A program made the translations under genes and the position numbers. Below, in pieces: positions 7,815 through 16,308 of a stretch of DNA of 37,746 nucleotides (the first letter of the stretch is position 1; each line of letters opens with the position of its first letter). The stretch comes from Planctomycetota bacterium (GTDB taxonomy: Bacteria > Planctomycetota > Phycisphaerae > UBA1845 > Fen-1342): contig JACZRH010000005.1 in the NCBI GenBank assembly GCA_022574815.1, forward strand, positions 1 to 37,746, in the 5' to 3' direction. Under the pieces are notes generated by a model. That model saw only the letters and a program-made list of their open reading frames with translations. It was not told the origin of the DNA and ran no database searches.

Positions 7815-9230
7815 CTACTTCTTGGATTCGTCCGGCCATTCGAGGCGGCGCGGCCAGATGTCATCGAAATCCGGAACCGCGGGTTTGCCCTCCGGGCGGA
7901 TGTGGGCGAACAGCGTGTCTTTGGCCTTCTCGTAGGCCACGCGGCCGTTCACGATCGAGTAGTGTACGAGCGTCATGTAGTGCAGGACGTCGCCGTCGGC
8001 GATGATGATGTCCGCGTCCTTTCCGATCTCGAGCGAGCCGACGCGGTCGTCGATGCCCAGAATCCGGGCGGCGTCGATCGTGATCGCCTTAAGCGCATCT
8101 TCGTCACTCAACCCGCCGCGGACGGCGAAGGCGGCCTCCATGTTCAGGTGCAGCAGGTCGCGGCCGGCGCCGCCCCAGAGTGTGATAGATGTGCTGGCCG
8201 GGATGATTGCGATGCGCACGCCGTGTTCGTGCAGGATGCGGGCGTTTTCGATCGTCGCGCCGGTCGGGCGGTTGAGCCGTTCGTTGGGATCGACAACGCG
8301 GCGCGTGTTGAGGATCACTCTGACGTTGGCCCGCGCCAGCTCGTCGGCCACGAGCCAGCCTTCGTACGCCCCACGGATCACCAGCTCGAAGCCAAACTGC
8401 CGCGACAGCTCGCTCAGATCGAGCAACGGGTGCATCGTATTGGCCGACGCCGTTGCGACGGTCTCATGCTGCATCAGCTTGCGGTATTTCTCGTACTTGC
8501 CCTTCAGCCATTTCTTGTCCGGCGGCTTGGCTTCCTTGTTGCGGAGTTTCTCGAGTTCGTGGCGGCGCAGATCGCGAAGATAATTCCGCACGCGCTCGAA
8601 ATCCGCCCGCACCTGGGCACGTTCGAGTGGCTTTCGCGAAGAGTAGCTGAGCGTCGTAAAGACATCGCGGCGCAGGACGATGTCGTCGACCGATCCGAAT
8701 GTCATCTTGACCGCGTGTTTGCCCGCCAGCCCGCTCGTGATCCCGCCCGCGAGTGCGAGGTTCATGCTCAGGCCGTAAACGTCCGACGCGTCATCGGGGT
8801 TCTTGGTGTCGTGAATGCCGGTGGTCCGCACGGCGACAAGCCCGGGGTAGACATACATGCCGCGCGCGTCGACCACCTCGCATTCCGCGGGAAGCTGCAC
8901 GCCGCCGCCCATCGCCACGATGCGGCCGTTCTTCGAAAGCACCGTCGCGCCTTCGAGCACCGGCCCGGTCACGGTGTGTACGCGTCCGTTGATCACGGCG
9001 AGGTATCGATCCGGCTCGCGGTCGGCCGGCGCGCTGGTCGTGGTCGTGGTCGTCGTCGTGGCAGCGGTACTTTCGACGGGCCGCGATGTCTGTGCCTGCA
9101 ACCGTGGGATGAGCAGGCATGCAAACAGCGCGACGATAGCGCGTCGCCGCGGCGCAACGCACCAACCTGCGAACCCACCGCGTTCGGACACGTAGCCAAG
9201 GCCGGTGATCACTCGAAACGCGCGACTCAT
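7815..9230 (-). CDS. Amidohydrolase-like protein lacking HxH (operon gene 8)
   Basis: 471 aa, last gene of the eight-gene amidohydrolase series. It has an N-terminal signal sequence (IVALFACLLIPRLQAQ), a run of eight threonines as linker, and the N-terminal beta-sandwich of imidazolonepropionase-like amidohydrolases (VINGRVHTVTGPVLEGATV). The barrel's first strand reads YVYPGLVAVRTTG: the two metal-binding His of PGxxDxHxH are gone. The later region still has the family's shape (IENARILHEHGVRIAIIP) and the C-terminal composite domain AARILGIDDRVGSLEIGKDAD is intact. A charged Lys/Glu/Arg insert (about residues 215-250) interrupts the barrel. The ATG overlaps the previous gene's TGA (ATGA), implying coupled translation. 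Probably exported and not a hydrolase by the usual mechanism. Confidence 0.85.
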   Translation of the reverse strand: MSRAFRVITGLGYVSERGGFAGWCVAPRRRAIVALFACLLIPRLQAQTSRPVESTAATTTTTTTTSAPADREPDRYLAVINGRVHTVTGPVLEGATVLSKNGRIVAMGGGVQLPAECEVVDARGMYVYPGLVAVRTTGIHDTKNPDDASDVYGLSMNLALAGGITSGLAGKHAVKMTFGSVDDIVLRRDVFTTLSYSSRKPLERAQVRADFERVRNYLRDLRRHELEKLRNKEAKPPDKKWLKGKYEKYRKLMQHETVATASANTMHPLLDLSELSRQFGFELVIRGAYEGWLVADELARANVRVILNTRRVVDPNERLNRPTGATIENARILHEHGVRIAIIPASTSITLWGGAGRDLLHLNMEAAFAVRGGLSDEDALKAITIDAARILGIDDRVGSLEIGKDADIIIADGDVLHYMTLVHYSIVNGRVAYEKAKDTLFAHIRPEGKPAVPDFDDIWPRRLEWPDESKK

Positions 9231-10534
9231 TCTCTCAGATCCGCTTCATGAACAATCTCGCCTGCGATCATGACCTCACGAACACGCGCGAGCGGGTCGA
9301 GCGGGTCCCGATCGAGAAAGATCAGGTCCGCGTCCTTGCCCTTCTCGATGCTCCCCAAACGCTCCTCCAGACCCAGCAACCGCGCCGGATGCAGCGTGAC
9401 CGACTGCAATGCCGCTTCGCGCGACCATCCGTCGCGCACCAGACCCGCGAGCCGCTCCAGAATCCGCCGATGCTCTTGCGCGGAGTCGCTCGCGGGAATC
9501 GCCGAGACTTCGCAGCCGGCGCGGCTCAGCGCGCGAACGACGTGAATGCGCTCGGTCGAGTAAGGAATTCGATGCAGGTGCGGCCAGAGCACGACCCGCG
9601 CCTTGCGCTCGCCCAGGGTTTCGACGACGCGGTAGAAATCCGTCTGCGTGCGGTTTCGCAACAGGAAGGCGTGCGCAATCTCGTACTCATCGAGCACGTC
9701 AGCCATGTGCAAGACGTCCGCGGCGCGGCGAACCTCGATCAGGGCGAACAGGCCCTCCTTCTTTTGAATGAGATCGACCAGCGGCTGGTAGGGCTTGTTG
9801 ATGGCCGGCGGCTTGAACGCCGGCTGCGACGCCGGGGCGGTCGTGGTTGTGGGTTGTGAGGTGGGTTTTTTGCCGGGTTTTTTGGCGGCTTTGGGCGGCT
9901 TCTTCGCTTTTTTCTGCTTTTCCTCGAACGCTTTGCGCGCCTTTTCGATCTTCTCGATCTCCTTCTTCGCTTTCTCGAGCGCGGCGCGCAAGACGGGAGT
10001 TTCCCACGAAACCTTCAAATATGCCGGCGACAGCAGCGTGCGTGTCGCGGGCTCGCCGGCCGTGCGGACCACGACGGCCCGCCCCGGAATGCCCGTGCCC
10101 GCCGGTGCGATGGCCAAGGCCGTGTAACCCGCGTCCAGCAGATCGCTGCGTTGCGCGTCGCGCGGGAAGAACTCGCCCGCCGCGCTCAGATGCCCCCGCA
10201 CGCCACTGCGGTTGTAGCGGCCCAGTCCGTAGCGGCTGTGGGCGCTGATCAACCCCGGCATCACGGTCCGGTCGCGGGCGTCGATGACTTTCGCATTCTT
10301 CGGGTATTCGAGGTTCCGCCCGACGTTACGCACCTTGCCGTCCGCGATGACGATGACGCCGTTGGCGATCTCCTTGCCAGTGATCGTGATGGTGTTGCCG
10401 GTGAGGACGACGACGAAGCGCTCTTCGCCGTCGGCACCCTCTCCCACGATGCTGTCGGCCGCGACCGATTGCGGCGGGGAGGCATGCGCGAAAGGAGCGA
10501 GAGCCACCATGACTAGCGCGCCAGCGCTCAGCAC
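9227..10534 (-). CDS. Amidohydrolase-like protein with degenerate HxH (operon gene 7)
   Basis: 435 aa from a GTG at 10534, with a short signal peptide ending AHA (MLSAGALVMVALAPFAHA). In TVMPGLISAHSRYG only the first His of HxH remains. The middle carries a Lys/Ala/Pro-rich, probably coiled or disordered insert (about residues 185-240, containing KKAKKPPKAAKKPGKK and a TTTTAPASQP stretch). The rest keeps the pattern shared with its neighbours: VRRAADVLHMADVLDEYEI, then LLGLEERLGSIEKGKDADL at the C-terminus. Its stop overlaps the start of the next gene by four bases. It is separated from the preceding gene by 104 bp containing a GC hairpin. Inferred to be an exported pseudoenzyme or a hydrolase with altered chemistry. 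Confidence 0.85.
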   Translation of the reverse strand: MLSAGALVMVALAPFAHASPPQSVAADSIVGEGADGEERFVVVLTGNTITITGKEIANGVIVIADGKVRNVGRNLEYPKNAKVIDARDRTVMPGLISAHSRYGLGRYNRSGVRGHLSAAGEFFPRDAQRSDLLDAGYTALAIAPAGTGIPGRAVVVRTAGEPATRTLLSPAYLKVSWETPVLRAALEKAKKEIEKIEKARKAFEEKQKKAKKPPKAAKKPGKKPTSQPTTTTAPASQPAFKPPAINKPYQPLVDLIQKKEGLFALIEVRRAADVLHMADVLDEYEIAHAFLLRNRTQTDFYRVVETLGERKARVVLWPHLHRIPYSTERIHVVRALSRAGCEVSAIPASDSAQEHRRILERLAGLVRDGWSREAALQSVTLHPARLLGLEERLGSIEKGKDADLIFLDRDPLDPLARVREVMIAGEIVHEADLRE

Positions 10535-10587
10535 TCGTGCCAGACGCGCGTGCGCGAATGTGCGACGCGCGCTGCTGCGCGAGACCG

Positions 10588-10605
10588 CGCGGGCTGAAGC
10601 CCGCG
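10588..10605. repeat. GC hairpin between operon genes 6 and 7
   Basis: Palindrome CGCGGGCT (10588-10595) and AGCCCGCG (10598-10605) around GA. It lies in the only long gap (104 bp) within the second half of the amidohydrolase series and has no T-run on either side. It may attenuate transcription, protect mRNA ends, or be a dispersed palindrome like the one at 28214-28236. Confidence 0.45.
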
Positions 10606-10638
10606 GCTCGGAGGGGGCCTGCGGTTTTGAGCGTTCGT

Positions 10639-11982
10639 TTAGAATCGCCTGATCCCCTTGGTTCCGTCGTGTACGACCTTGCCGTCGATCACCGTGATCA
10701 GGCAGGCCGACCGCGGATCGAGCGGATCACCGGTCCAGATTCCGAAATCGGCGTCCTTGCCGGCCTCGATACTCCCGATCCGATCATGCACACCCAGTGC
10801 TTCGGCCGGTATCTGCGTGACGCCGCGCAACGCCGGGTACGGCAGCCACCCGTACCAACAGGCCATGGCGGCTTGAAAGCTGAGCTCGTGTTGCGGGATG
10901 CCGCCGAAGCCGACCGCATCGGTGTTGATTCCGAGCCGCCGCACACCGTTCTTCCACCAGCCCGAGGCGTTTCCGATCATGCGGCGGGCGGTGCGGTCGA
11001 ACTCATACTGCCGCGGGCCGTTGATGGTCCAGCAATCGGTTTTGGCGACGATCGGCCCGACTTTCCAGGCGTTGAACGTGCAATGGTCCAGGACGGTCCA
11101 CAGTTTCATTCCCAGGTGATACTGTTCGACGGTCGTGAGCAGGACCTGATACCACTGCGTGTGAACGGAGAGTGGATACTCGCCACGGAACAGCCCGCGG
11201 AAGTCGTCGAAGATCGGGTCGTATTCGGGCTTTTCGGCGGTCTCGCCCTTCTCGAAGGCCTCCCAAGCCCGGTGGTAAGCGCGGGCCTTGAGCAAGGTCT
11301 GCCGCGTGTTCCAATTCATGAACATCCGCCGCACGCCGCCGAAATACCATTCCGGGTTGCCGGCCTGGGCGATTTTGAGCGAGCCGGGCGAACGCATGAA
11401 GACTTCGTCGGGATTGGCGCCGGCGGTCTTGACGATGCTGCCGAAGCCGCTGATGTTGGTTCCACTGCCGGGGATAAACAGGACGGCCGTCACGCCGCCG
11501 CTCGCAGCGCGTTTGATGCGAGCGTTTCCGGGCTCGATTCCGGCGCGCGTGTTCAAGCCGGGATTGGTCAGATAGACCATGTCGTTAAAGTCGCCGCCGG
11601 CGGTGTGGTTGTGCGCGTCGACCAAACCGGGAACGAGCCAGGCCTCGGGCATTTCGACTACGCGGTAGCCGTCGGGGACCTCCACCGATTCACTCGGCCC
11701 GACGGCCTCGATCCGGCCGCCCTTGACGAGCACGGTCGCGTTGTTCACGACGCTGTCGCGATCGTCCATGCTGACGACCTTGGCTACGCGGAAGGCGAGC
11801 GGCCGCGGACCGGTCGGTTCGGCGCTATCCGGTGGGTCCGGCGCCGTCTGAGCCGCCGCCGGAAGAGCAAGCATCGGATTCAGCGTAACGAACAGGGATA
11901 CCGCCATCGCGAACCGAATGCCCGCGCCGGCCGGCCGCGACGCACTCGATGAACCCTGAACCCTGAACCCTGAACCCTTCAT
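10639..11982 (-). CDS. Amidohydrolase with intact metal site (operon gene 6)
   Basis: 447 aa. This is the member most likely to be a working metal-dependent hydrolase: LVPGLVDAHNHTAGG carries HxH, and later PLSVHTQ, VLDHCTF and GINTDAVG supply the usual barrel His, His and Asp. The C-terminal domain (ALGVHDRIGSIEAGKDADF) is normal. There is no charged insert, unlike most of its neighbours. The signal sequence is VSLFVTLNPMLALPAAAQ. The annotated ATG at 11982 overlaps the previous gene's stop (ATGA), but its first codons are the four-copy heptamer repeat AGGGTTC, so the true start may lie further in. Substrate unknown; family members act on cyclic amides, peptides or related C-N bonds. Probably exported. 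Confidence 0.9.
   Translation of the reverse strand: MKGSGFRVQGSSSASRPAGAGIRFAMAVSLFVTLNPMLALPAAAQTAPDPPDSAEPTGPRPLAFRVAKVVSMDDRDSVVNNATVLVKGGRIEAVGPSESVEVPDGYRVVEMPEAWLVPGLVDAHNHTAGGDFNDMVYLTNPGLNTRAGIEPGNARIKRAASGGVTAVLFIPGSGTNISGFGSIVKTAGANPDEVFMRSPGSLKIAQAGNPEWYFGGVRRMFMNWNTRQTLLKARAYHRAWEAFEKGETAEKPEYDPIFDDFRGLFRGEYPLSVHTQWYQVLLTTVEQYHLGMKLWTVLDHCTFNAWKVGPIVAKTDCWTINGPRQYEFDRTARRMIGNASGWWKNGVRRLGINTDAVGFGGIPQHELSFQAAMACWYGWLPYPALRGVTQIPAEALGVHDRIGSIEAGKDADFGIWTGDPLDPRSACLITVIDGKVVHDGTKGIRRF
11951..11978 (-). repeat. Heptamer repeat R1, four perfect copies of AGGGTTC
   Basis: On the plus strand GAACCCT is repeated four times without a mismatch (11951-57, 58-64, 65-71, 72-78). It lies immediately inside the annotated start of the intact amidohydrolase gene and is translated as its second to ninth residues or so (KGSGFRVQG). 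Period 7 matches repeats R2-R4 in the window although the unit differs. Confidence 0.9.
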
Positions 11983-14843
11983 CGTTTCAGCTCCGCAACC
12001 TCGCGACCGCCAACAATCACCCGTTCCAGCCGACCGGCCGCGTCAAACGGGTGGCCGGTGTAGATCAGGATGTCGGCGTCCTTGCCGACTTCGAGCGTGC
12101 CGACCCGGTCGTCGATGCCGTACATACGCGCCGCGTCCACCGTCAAGGCCCGCAGCGCCGCGTCGCCGCCGAGGCCCTGTTGGACGGCGTACAAACCCAT
12201 CAGCGGCAACGCCCGCGCCCCGTCTTCCGCATCGCTCTGCAGCGCCACCGGGATGCCTCGGCGACTCAGGTCGGCCGCTTGATTGTACGACACTCGGTCC
12301 CGCGGGCGCAGGATCGTCGGCGGCACGACGACGCCCACCAACGCGCCGCGCCGGCCATTCTCGTCGCTGCCGTCCGCAGCCGCGCGAATTCGCTTTTCCA
12401 ACTCGTCCGAGACATCCGCCGAGTCCTCCCCGCCGAGCAACACCACCCGCAGGCCGTATTCGTCGACCAGCAACTCGAGCGCCGCCTTGATTTGCCCCGC
12501 CGTCCGCGCCTGTACGACGGCCGGAACCTCGCCGGCCAGCAGCGCGCGATACGGCTCGAGCTTCTCGTTGACTTTGGGCGGCTCGGGGCGCCCGTCCTTT
12601 CGGCGGCGGCGGCGCGAGACCTTGAATTCCACCGCGGACTTGTCCGTGCGCGTCGCGGCGAAGCCGACCGAGAACATATCGCCGAGCTTCACCTCGCCGG
12701 CCATGTGATCCTCGCGGTCGAGCTTCGCGTCGATCTCCGGGCGCCCGCTGCCGGTCTCGAAGTCGATTTCCAGATGAACGTCTTCGCCGCTTAATTCGCC
12801 TTCGACGAGGAGCTCATCTTCGGCCTGGGGAATGTTGATTCGCCCCTCAATCCGCGTTCCCGAAAGCTTCAGGGTCGCCGTCCCGGAGAAGTCCTCGGGC
12901 AGCGGCGGACCGCTGACGGTCCATTCCCACGTGCCGGTGATCGGATCGACCTTGCTCTCCTCCTCCTGCTCGACCAGCTCCTCTTTCGGTTTCTGCCCGG
13001 CGGCGACTCCCTTGGCGCGGTCTTCCTCCCATTTCTTCAGCTTCTGGTAGTACTCCTTCCACTTCTTGTCGTACTTCTTCCCCGCTTCGAGAGCCTTGCG
13101 CAACGACTCAACCGATACCAGCGGATCGCTCCCCAGAATGAATTTCATGCCGGTCAACTCGCGAACCAGCATGTCTCGCCGCGATCGGCCGTAGGTCTTC
13201 ACCGCGGCCATACGGCCTCCATAGGAGCCCACCCGGTACGGACTCAGGATGACCGTGGTCACGCCCGCTTCGGCGACCAGCCGCTGCTCGCGCCCGGCCA
13301 CGCCGACGACGCCGTGAATCGGCAGGTCGGGGCCCACGCGCGTGCGATCCCCCTGCAAACCGAGATGCCCGTGGGCGTCAATGAAGCCCGGCATGACGAA
13401 TCCGTGTCGGCCGGCGTCAATCACGCGCGCGAAGGGTGGATGCGGGACGCGGTTTCCGATCGCGCGAATCTTGCCCCCCTCGATCAGCAAAGCTCCGTCA
13501 TGGATGACGCTTCCGTCGCCCACCCAGACGGTGCCGGCTTTCACGACCAACCGGTCGGTGTGCGGTGCCTCAAAAACGCGGCGACCGGCGACGTAAACTT
13601 GCAGGACGTGGCTGCTGATGCCCAGCGGCTCACCGCTGAGCACAAGAAAGTCGGCGTCCTTTCCGGGCGCGAGACTGCCGACACGCTCAGCGACGCCGAG
13701 AATCTCCGCGGGGATGCGCGTGATCGCCGCCAAGGCCCGCTCACGCGGCATGCCGCCGCGCATCGCGAGCGCGGCCACCATACCCAGGTCTTCGCGAGTG
13801 TCCCCTTCTCGGCCGGCCAGCGCGACGCGCGACAGGGCCGGTCGCCCTTCGGCATCGGCCAATCGGCCCGCCGTCGCCGCGCGGGATCGCAGTGCATCGG
13901 GATGCGGACCGAGGTTGGCATCCGCACCGCGATAGCGTTGCTCGAGCCGCAGGACGACGGGCAGGCCAGATTTTTCGAGCGCTTCGACGAGCTCATCGCC
14001 TTCGGTCATGCCAATCAGGTAGCAGCGCCAATCATGCCGTTTTGCGAATGCCAAAGCCCCCTCGATGTCCGCCGCTCGTCGCACTTGAATGCGCAAAGGC
14101 AGCTTCGCCGACCAGGCCTTGGCGAATGAGCGGGCGTGTACGTCGAACATACCGGTTGCCGATCCGACGCCCGCCTCCGCCAGCGCTATCTGCCGCTCCA
14201 ACTCCAGAAACTGCCCGAGCCGCGAGTCCGGCCGCTGCCTGCGGGCCGGCTCGATCGCCACGTCCGACGAAGCGTAGAAAGGAACGTCCACCACGCCGGG
14301 CGGATCGAACACACCGAGATTGATGGTCAGGGCCGATTCGGGCTCGAGCGCGCGTTCGCTCGGCCGGCCGGCCAGCTTCACCGTTGCACCGCGGCCGGAC
14401 ACCAGACGATGCCCGCCGGGGTCGAGGTGAACCGTGGTGGTGCCCCGCGCGAGGAACTCGTCGTAGCGGGCATAGGTGTCGAAGAAGTCGAGAGCCCGAT
14501 ACGCCCCGCTCACGGAGCGTTCTCCTCCGTGACGGCCGCCCAGCGCGCTCCCCGCCGACACGAAACCCGGACAGACCGTCGCGTCGCGCAGGTCGATCAA
14601 CGCCAAGTCCGGCGGTACTTCGAGATCGCGCCCCACCGCGACAATCTTCCCGTCGCGAACAATGATCATGCCGCGTTCGATCGGCCCGGGCTGATCGGCC
14701 GTCACCGGGTAGAGCGCTCTTGCACGCAGGGCGAACGAGGCCCGCGCCGCCGGTTGCTCGTCATCCGCCCGGGCTTCCGCCGGCACGACGACGAGGCAAA
14801 CGATCAGGGCTCGAAACAACCTGACGGCGTAGGCACGCGACAA
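11979..14843 (-). CDS. Fused double amidohydrolase with beta-rich insert (operon gene 5)
   Basis: 954 aa, two complete amidohydrolase units in tandem. Unit 1 (about residues 30-425) starts after a signal sequence ending AEARA; its motif is TVCPGFVSAGSALG, with no HxH, and it ends with ILGVAERVGSLAPGKDADF. Unit 2 (about 430-954) has FVMPGFIDAHGHLG with HxH, and LQSDAEDG where the catalytic Asp belongs, but the central His positions read VVQARTAGQ and LLGGEDSAD, so it may be impaired. Unit 2 carries a Lys/Glu-rich segment (about 570-625) and a beta-rich domain (about 629-734, DPITGTWEWTVSG to VGFAATRTD). The start is a TTG chosen for the strong GAGGAG eight bases upstream. Overlaps the next gene by ATGA. 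Confidence 0.88.
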   Translation of the reverse strand: MSRAYAVRLFRALIVCLVVVPAEARADDEQPAARASFALRARALYPVTADQPGPIERGMIIVRDGKIVAVGRDLEVPPDLALIDLRDATVCPGFVSAGSALGGRHGGERSVSGAYRALDFFDTYARYDEFLARGTTTVHLDPGGHRLVSGRGATVKLAGRPSERALEPESALTINLGVFDPPGVVDVPFYASSDVAIEPARRQRPDSRLGQFLELERQIALAEAGVGSATGMFDVHARSFAKAWSAKLPLRIQVRRAADIEGALAFAKRHDWRCYLIGMTEGDELVEALEKSGLPVVLRLEQRYRGADANLGPHPDALRSRAATAGRLADAEGRPALSRVALAGREGDTREDLGMVAALAMRGGMPRERALAAITRIPAEILGVAERVGSLAPGKDADFLVLSGEPLGISSHVLQVYVAGRRVFEAPHTDRLVVKAGTVWVGDGSVIHDGALLIEGGKIRAIGNRVPHPPFARVIDAGRHGFVMPGFIDAHGHLGLQGDRTRVGPDLPIHGVVGVAGREQRLVAEAGVTTVILSPYRVGSYGGRMAAVKTYGRSRRDMLVRELTGMKFILGSDPLVSVESLRKALEAGKKYDKKWKEYYQKLKKWEEDRAKGVAAGQKPKEELVEQEEESKVDPITGTWEWTVSGPPLPEDFSGTATLKLSGTRIEGRINIPQAEDELLVEGELSGEDVHLEIDFETGSGRPEIDAKLDREDHMAGEVKLGDMFSVGFAATRTDKSAVEFKVSRRRRRKDGRPEPPKVNEKLEPYRALLAGEVPAVVQARTAGQIKAALELLVDEYGLRVVLLGGEDSADVSDELEKRIRAAADGSDENGRRGALVGVVVPPTILRPRDRVSYNQAADLSRRGIPVALQSDAEDGARALPLMGLYAVQQGLGGDAALRALTVDAARMYGIDDRVGTLEVGKDADILIYTGHPFDAAGRLERVIVGGREVAELKR

Positions 14844-14851
14844 GGCCGCAA

Positions 14852-14857
14852 CTCCTC
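14852..14857 (-). promoter_or_regulatory. Ribosome binding site fixing a TTG start
   Basis: GAGGAG on the minus strand (14857-14852) lies eight bases before the TTG at 14843. No ATG or GTG with a comparable site is seen nearby, so it decides the start of the double amidohydrolase gene. It sits in the 37-bp gap after operon gene 4. Confidence 0.7.
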
Positions 14858-14880
14858 AAGTCAATGGTCTGCTCGGTTGT

Positions 14881-16308
14881 TCACTTCTCCGCCGGATCGT
14901 GTTCCGACAGCAACCGCTTCAGCCGGAAGTCCTTGTCCCGCTCGTAGGCCGGGATTCCTTCGATGAAAACCTGCTCGACCACGCTCGTGAAATCGAGCGG
15001 ATCCCCGCTGAAGATCACCAGATGGGCATCCTTGCCGACTTCGATCGACCCCAGGCGCCCTTCCAAACCGAGGATCTTGGCTGGGTTGATCGTGATCGCC
15101 CGCAACGCCACGTCGCGCGCCATCCCCGCACGCACGCAGCGCGCCGCCTGGTAGTTCGGCATGCGCTCGGCCAGAGATGCGTCGGGTCCCGGAACCAAGG
15201 CAAAAAGCAACCCCGCATCCGCAATCCGCTTCGGCACAAATGTCTCGCGCACCTTGCCCGTCAGCGGATCCGTTTCGCGGTGCGTCAAGTCCGGCGGCAG
15301 CACCACCGGCCGCGCCGCCTTCTTCAGCTCCGCGACCGCCTTGAAGCACTCGCCGCCCAACACGAAGACCGATCGGTCCAGGAAGCCGGCGTCGCTTGCG
15401 GTCTTCACGGCGTGGCCGACGTCCATTGCACTGCCGCAGTAGAGAAACGCGCCGAGCGGTTTGGCCACGATCGGCCCGTCTTCCCCGGCCACGCGAACCC
15501 GCCCACCGGTCAGCCGAACCAGATTGAAGTGCTTGTCGTCGATGTCCTCGGCCCGGATGAGATCGCGGCCGCGGTTTCGGGCTTCGGCCGGCCCCACGTC
15601 GATCTTCTTGTCTTTCTCCTTGAGATCCTCCTCGTAGCGCTTTTCAGCCAGCTTGTCGAGATAGTCGTCCAGCTCCAAAAACGTCTCGCGCAGCGTCGCC
15701 ATCTGGGCCATGCGGTCCGAACGCAAGCGCGGCGAGATCGCGATCTTCAGGAACGCCCCCTCCGCAATCGTCATCTCCCCCACCGTCATCCCGATCGGCC
15801 GCACGACCCGACCCAGGCCGCCGATCACCGTGTTGTTGCCCGGAATCACGTGAACCGCCGTGATGCCCAGCCGCAAACAGTCCTCGAAGTACAATTGCGA
15901 GGGGTCGATCGCGTCGGCGACATTGAGGTGCGGCACGACCGGCCGCGCCTCGTTCGCGACGTCCAGGCCCCGCGCCGTACCGACCACGATCATTCCCGGG
16001 AAAACAACCTTGCCGGAAACGTCGTAGACGCGCGCGTCATAAGGCACCTCAACGTCCTTGCCGACCGCGACGATCTTGCCGCGTTCGATCAGCACCGTGC
16101 CCTTCTCAATCGGCTCCCCCACGATCGGGATGATCCGCCCGCCGGTCAACGCAACCTTCTCCGGCGGCGCGCCATTCACCGTGGCCGCAACCAACCCGGC
16201 CAAGACCACAATGCCTGTTTTGCAACAAGCCCGCCGAGCCACAGCCCCTCCACTGGTCCGCCGGCCGCACAATTCGTTATTCGTAATTCGCAATTCGCTA
16301 TTCTTCAT
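14881..16308 (-). CDS. Amidohydrolase-like protein lacking HxH (operon gene 4)
   Basis: 475 aa as annotated from the ATG at 16308. The first 13 residues (MKNSELRITNNEL) are simply the heptamer repeat read in frame, so the native start may be downstream, before the signal sequence TGIVVLAGLVAATVNGA. The motif region is VVFPGMIVVGTARG: both metal His are missing. The family's N-terminal sandwich (LTGGRIIPIVGEPIEKGTVL) and C-terminal ILGLEGRLGSIEVGKDAHL are intact. A charged helix (about residues 210-240, LDDYLDKLAEKRYEEDLKEK) resembles inserts in other members. The gene overlaps the end of the preceding one by 11 bases. Inferred exported pseudo-amidohydrolase. Confidence 0.85.
   Translation of the reverse strand: MKNSELRITNNELCGRRTSGGAVARRACCKTGIVVLAGLVAATVNGAPPEKVALTGGRIIPIVGEPIEKGTVLIERGKIVAVGKDVEVPYDARVYDVSGKVVFPGMIVVGTARGLDVANEARPVVPHLNVADAIDPSQLYFEDCLRLGITAVHVIPGNNTVIGGLGRVVRPIGMTVGEMTIAEGAFLKIAISPRLRSDRMAQMATLRETFLELDDYLDKLAEKRYEEDLKEKDKKIDVGPAEARNRGRDLIRAEDIDDKHFNLVRLTGGRVRVAGEDGPIVAKPLGAFLYCGSAMDVGHAVKTASDAGFLDRSVFVLGGECFKAVAELKKAARPVVLPPDLTHRETDPLTGKVRETFVPKRIADAGLLFALVPGPDASLAERMPNYQAARCVRAGMARDVALRAITINPAKILGLEGRLGSIEVGKDAHLVIFSGDPLDFTSVVEQVFIEGIPAYERDKDFRLKRLLSEHDPAEK
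16270..16304 (-). repeat. Heptamer repeat R2 at a gene junction
   Basis: Five period-7 units on the plus strand: CAATTCG, TTATTCG, TAATTCG, CAATTCG, CTATTCT. On the coding (minus) strand the array begins with GAATAG, which contains the TAG stop of operon gene 3, and the ATG of operon gene 4 lies just before it. It is clearly richer in A+T than the surrounding sequence. Confidence 0.9.

Noticed and set aside
7902-9251. Long plus-strand open frames opposite the amidohydrolase genes (also near 10537, 12051, 14899 and 18849)
   Set aside because: Each mirrors a minus-strand amidohydrolase frame; composition is Arg/Val/Asp-rich with no motif or ribosome site.
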